This document shows positions 5,615 to 8,000 of a stretch of DNA of 8,000 nt, piece by piece. How positions within the stretch are numbered: position 1 is the stretch's first letter; each line of letters begins with the position of its first letter. The stretch covers positions 1 through 8,000 of the forward strand of contig JAQBPP010000122.1 in NCBI GenBank assembly GCA_028287455.1, written 5' to 3'. The notes under the pieces are model-generated. The model saw only the letters and a list, made by a program, of their open reading frames with translations. It was not told the origin of the DNA and made no database searches. The stretch is from Bacilli bacterium. GTDB lineage: Bacteria > Bacillota > Bacilli > Tumebacillales > JAQBPP01. Position numbers and translations under genes: made by a program.

Positions 5615-6037
5615 ATGACCGACGTATCCTCTTTTAGCAAGCGGGTATCGGTGACCAAAATCTTTACGTTTGATTCCGCCCATCGGTTGGACGATTACGT
5701 CGGCAAGTGTGCCAACTTGCATGGTCATACGTACCGGCTGGAAGTGGAAATGAAAGGCGTGCCGGATTACCGCGGCATTGTGGTGGATTTCGGAGACATC
5801 AAACAGATTGTAAATGAAGAAATCATTTCAAAATATGATCACCAATTTCTCAACGAACTCTTGCCCTTTAACACCACAGCTGAAAATATGGTTGGGCATT
5901 TCTTCGAGATCATTGATAACCGGCTGCAGAAGACAACTGACACTGAGCCTGTTGAACTGCAGCGCGTTCGGTTGTGGGAAACACCTACGAGTTATGCTGA
6001 AATGGTGCGGGAGGACTTTTATAGTGAAAGTAAATGA
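5615..6037 (+). CDS. queD: 6-carboxy-5,6,7,8-tetrahydropterin synthase QueD
   Basis: A 140-residue enzyme of the 6-pyruvoyl-tetrahydropterin synthase fold. It converts 7,8-dihydroneopterin triphosphate to 6-carboxytetrahydropterin, the first committed step toward preQ0 and queuosine. The zinc ligands are His23 (FDSAHRL) and His37/His39 (NLHGHTYRLEV). Cys32 (GKCANLHGH) is the catalytic thiol. Asp75-His76 (KYDHQFLNE) and Glu122 (LWETPTSYAE) complete the active site. VDFGDIK (57-63) and TTAENMVGHFF (87-97) are further family motifs. The start is ATG 5615, preceded by AAAGGAG (5600-5606) at 8 nt; an in-frame GTG at 5594 lies upstream of that site and is rejected. It is the first gene of queDEC, and the stop TGA (6035-6037) lies inside the start of queE. 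The leader hairpin may control its translation. Confidence 0.95.
   Translation: MTDVSSFSKRVSVTKIFTFDSAHRLDDYVGKCANLHGHTYRLEVEMKGVPDYRGIVVDFGDIKQIVNEEIISKYDHQFLNELLPFNTTAENMVGHFFEIIDNRLQKTTDTEPVELQRVRLWETPTSYAEMVREDFYSESK
6009..6014 (+). promoter_or_regulatory. queE: Ribosome binding site deciding the queE GTG start
   Basis: GGGAGG within the 3' end of queD lies 9 nt before GTG 6024. The first family-like residues (VKVNEIFLSIQGE) follow at once, so the much longer open frame running back to 5814 is not used. Confidence 0.7.
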
Positions 6038-6680
6038 AATCTTCTTGTCGATTCAAGGGGAATCTGCGTCGATTGGACTCCCTACTATTTTTGTTCGGTT
6101 TACTGGATGCAATTTAAGATGCTCCTACTGTGATACGGTTTACTCCTATTATGAAGGAGAAGCAGGAACACCTGAAGGTATCATGGACGTCGTACGCAGC
6201 CATGGGATAGGGCGCGTATGCCTGACAGGCGGTGAGCCGCTCGTGCAGCCGCGCGAGGAAATGCAGCGTTTGCTGGATCTGCTCGCTGCGCAGCAGTATG
6301 AAGTTTCCATTGAGACAGATGGGTCGATCGACGTTTCCAAAGTTAGCCTCCACGAACGGCAGCGGTTCATCCTGGATATGAAAGTCCCTTCATCAGGTAT
6401 GAGCGATCGAATGGATTTTGACAACTTAAAACGGATTATTCCCGCACGGGATGAAATTAAATTTGTGCTCGGGACACGTGAAGATTACCAGTGGTGTCTC
6501 GACCTGATCCACAACCATCAGTTGCTGCCTGAACGCGGTTACCAGTTGATTTTCTCGCCGATCTTCGGGGTAATTGAGCCGCGTACAATGGTCGAGTGGC
6601 TCCTCGCGGACCGGTTGGATGCCAGATTTCAAATTCAGCTGCACAAAGTGGTTTGGGAACCCACGCAGAGAGGGGTTTAA
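6024..6680 (+). CDS. queE: 7-carboxy-7-deazaguanine synthase QueE
   Basis: A 218-residue radical SAM enzyme that rearranges 6-carboxytetrahydropterin to 7-carboxy-7-deazaguanine, using a [4Fe-4S] cluster and S-adenosylmethionine. The cluster motif CNLRCSYC (Cys29, Cys33, Cys36; CX3CX2C) follows IFLSIQGES (6-14), the QueE hallmark N-terminus. The SAM-binding GGEP motif is CLTGGEPL (66-73), then come SIETDGS (95-101) and DMKVPSSG (118-125). The C-terminus QLHKVVWEPTQRGV (205-218) is characteristic of the Bacillus branch. The GTG start overlaps queD by 14 nt, which indicates translational coupling; queC begins 4 bp after the TAA stop. The length is near the lower end for the family but nothing appears missing. 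Confidence 0.93.
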   Translation: MKVNEIFLSIQGESASIGLPTIFVRFTGCNLRCSYCDTVYSYYEGEAGTPEGIMDVVRSHGIGRVCLTGGEPLVQPREEMQRLLDLLAAQQYEVSIETDGSIDVSKVSLHERQRFILDMKVPSSGMSDRMDFDNLKRIIPARDEIKFVLGTREDYQWCLDLIHNHQLLPERGYQLIFSPIFGVIEPRTMVEWLLADRLDARFQIQLHKVVWEPTQRGV

Positions 6681-6684
6681 TCAG

Positions 6685-7389
6685 ATGAGTAGCAGCAAAG
6701 CAGTTGTAATTCTGTCAGGCGGCCTTGACTCTACGACCTGCATGGCCGTAGCTAAACGGGATGGGTATGAGCTGTATCCGATCACCTTTTACTATGGACA
6801 AAAACATTCCATCGAGCTGGAATCTGCGAAACAGGTAGCTGATGCCTATCATGTCTTAGACCGTCATTTCATTGCCAATCTGCAAGGCATGATCAAAGGA
6901 TCGGCATTAACTGATGAAGAAATCGACATCCCCACTGGACGATCGCTCGAGGAAATGACTGATGAAAATGAGATTCCGGTCACGTACGTGCCTGCCCGCA
7001 ACCTAATCTTTCTGTCGATCGCACTCTCCTACGCGGAATCCATCGGGGCTGGGGCGATGTTCATCGGGGTCAACGCGCTCGACTACTCTGGCTATCCGGA
7101 TTGCCGCCCGGAATTTATCGACTCCTTTCGTCGGGTGATGCAGCTGGGAACCGCAGCAGGCGCCCAAGGACACACGATCGAGTTGCTCGCCCCTTTGCAG
7201 CACTTGTCCAAATCTGAAATCGTGCGCCTGGGCGTTTCACTGGATGCACCGCTTGAGCACTCGCACAGCTGCTACCAAGGAACAATCCCATCGTGCGGCA
7301 TCTGTGATTCCTGTCAACTAAGAATTAAAGGTTTCCAGGAGGCGGGAGTGGCAGATCCCATTCCTTACGCAATTCCGATTCAATGGTAA
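6685..7389 (+). CDS. queC: 7-cyano-7-deazaguanine (preQ0) synthase QueC
   Basis: A 234-residue ATP-dependent ligase that turns 7-carboxy-7-deazaguanine and ammonia into preQ0. The PP-loop is ILSGGLDSTT (9-18). TFYYGQKHSIEL (34-45), TYVPARNLIFL (100-110), GVNALDYSGYPDCRPEF (128-144) and PLQHLSKSEI (170-179) are QueC-specific blocks. The C-terminal zinc site uses Cys196, Cys204, Cys207 and Cys210 (HSCYQGTIPSCGICDSC). The length is typical (about 220-235). The start is ATG 6685, with a purine-rich site GAGAGGGG about 9 nt upstream; the open frame running back to 6574 lies inside queE and is disregarded. It is the last gene of the operon as seen here. QueF, which reduces preQ0 to preQ1, is not in this window. 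No T-run hairpin is obvious after the TAA. Confidence 0.95.
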   Translation: MSSSKAVVILSGGLDSTTCMAVAKRDGYELYPITFYYGQKHSIELESAKQVADAYHVLDRHFIANLQGMIKGSALTDEEIDIPTGRSLEEMTDENEIPVTYVPARNLIFLSIALSYAESIGAGAMFIGVNALDYSGYPDCRPEFIDSFRRVMQLGTAAGAQGHTIELLAPLQHLSKSEIVRLGVSLDAPLEHSHSCYQGTIPSCGICDSCQLRIKGFQEAGVADPIPYAIPIQW

Positions 7390-7398
7390 ATCGGCCTA

Positions 7399-7427
7399 CA
7401 CACTCGTCCTGCTTGCGACATACACTG
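7399..7427 (+). promoter_or_regulatory. Candidate sigma-K-like promoter of the Pro/Gly-rich ORF
   Basis: CACA (7399-7402; AC at 7400-7401), a 17-nt spacer after the AC, and CATACACTG (7419-7427) match AC-N17-CATAnnnTA with one mismatch at the last base. The -10 also matches sigma-E CATACAnT, but no sigma-E -35 is seen. The predicted leader is about 28 nt. Confidence 0.35.
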
Positions 7428-7461
7428 TGGCAGTAAAGCAATCGTTCGAGGTGACCGTGGA

Positions 7462-8000
7462 ATGGATATCAATTCGTTGTTTCGGTTTGGGAATTTAGCT
7501 GTGAATATGTTAGGGACTCCTCAATTTAAAAAAATGGCGAAATTTGCTGTCCCTTTTTTGTCTGCGCCCGCTCAGCCCGCTGAAGGCGTGACGGGCGATG
7601 GTGCCGCACCGGCGCCGCAAGCTCCACCTGCAGCTAATTACTCCCCTGCTGCAGCCAATCCTTGGGGAGCAGGTCCCTGGGGTGCACCCCGCCCTCCGCA
7701 GCGCCCCGGCATGCCCCAGTTCGGAGCTGCACGGCCAGGAATGCCTGGCAGAGGCGGACATCCTCGCTTAGGCGGACTGGAAGCGTTGCGAGGATTTATG
7801 GGAGGCGGCGCTGCTGGTCAGCGCCCCCCGGGAATGGGCATGCAAAACCCGGGCCAGCCAGGCAATCTCCCTGCCGGAATTCCTGTGAAAAACTTAATGA
7901 AATACGCCACGCCGCAAAACCTGCAAAAAGTCATGGAATGGCAAAAAGTCGCCAAGCAAGTCATGGGCATGTTCGGAGGCTCATCTGTCGCAACTACGGC
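7462..8000 (+). CDS. Pro/Gly/Ala-rich protein of unknown function, 3' end outside window
   Basis: An open frame from ATG 7462 to the window end (179 residues so far), with GAGGTGA (7448-7454) 7-8 nt upstream. I do not recognise the family with confidence. Residues 1-34 are hydrophobic and basic (MDINSLFRFGNLAVNMLGTP, then QFKKMAKFAVPFL). Residues 35-140 are low-complexity, rich in Pro, Gly, Ala and Met, with short echoes such as NPWGAGPWGAP (66-76) and RPGMPQFGAARPGMPGRGG (81-99). Residues 140-172 become ordered and amphipathic (LMKYATPQNLQKVMEWQKVA, then KQVMGMFGG), and TPQ plus basic helix repeats the pattern near residue 19. Composition and a sigma-K-like upstream element suggest a spore coat or spore-surface protein, loosely recalling YqfQ/VrrA-like proteins. 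It is not part of queuosine synthesis on any evidence here, although it starts only 72 bp after queC. Confidence 0.75.
   Translation, partial: MDINSLFRFGNLAVNMLGTPQFKKMAKFAVPFLSAPAQPAEGVTGDGAAPAPQAPPAANYSPAAANPWGAGPWGAPRPPQRPGMPQFGAARPGMPGRGGHPRLGGLEALRGFMGGGAAGQRPPGMGMQNPGQPGNLPAGIPVKNLMKYATPQNLQKVMEWQKVAKQVMGMFGGSSVATT

Overview
The window comes from a spore-forming Gram-positive bacterium of the Bacillales. The signs are strong GGAGG-type ribosome binding sites throughout, ATGA-overlapped genes, a SpoVB-type flippase, a tiny YjcZ-type sporulation protein and a Firmicutes-style queDEC operon. Base composition looks moderate, near 50% GC by eye. Something in or near Brevibacillus or the Alicyclobacillaceae (Tumebacillus/Effusibacillus) would fit, but the genus is inference.

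Layout. Positions 1-512 (minus) hold the first 170 codons of a DHA2-type multidrug MFS transporter cut by the window edge. It diverges from a plus-strand SpoVB/MurJ-like lipid flippase (658-2235). This converges, 33 bp away, on a two-gene minus-strand ABC exporter of NatAB type (ATPase 3465-4202, permease 2269-3468, ATGA overlap). A 179-bp gene-free stretch with a long-range inverted repeat separates it from an upstream minus-strand NodB/CE4 polysaccharide deacetylase (4382-5152). Further upstream is a 37-codon YjcZ-family gene (5293-5406, minus), with a strong GCAA-looped hairpin between it and the deacetylase.

The plus strand from 5615 carries queD, queE and queC. These make preQ0, the precursor of queuosine at tRNA position 34, from the GTP-derived pterin. 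queE starts inside the end of queD and queC follows 4 bp after queE, so they form one transcript. The queD leader has a 9-bp hairpin whose UCCU loop is complementary to the queD Shine-Dalgarno sequence. It does not match the preQ1-I riboswitch that often precedes these genes. The window ends in a Pro/Gly/Ala-rich protein of unknown function (7462 onward, incomplete).

The most interesting signals are non-coding. One is the possible anti-Shine-Dalgarno pseudoknot and overlapping leader ORF in front of queD. The other is a set of three sigma-K-like promoter candidates in front of the YjcZ gene, the deacetylase and the Pro/Gly-rich ORF. Together with the leaderless deacetylase and the SpoVB-like flippase they suggest a sporulation-flavoured neighbourhood around a housekeeping tRNA-modification operon. 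I see no mobile element, CRISPR array, tRNA or rRNA.
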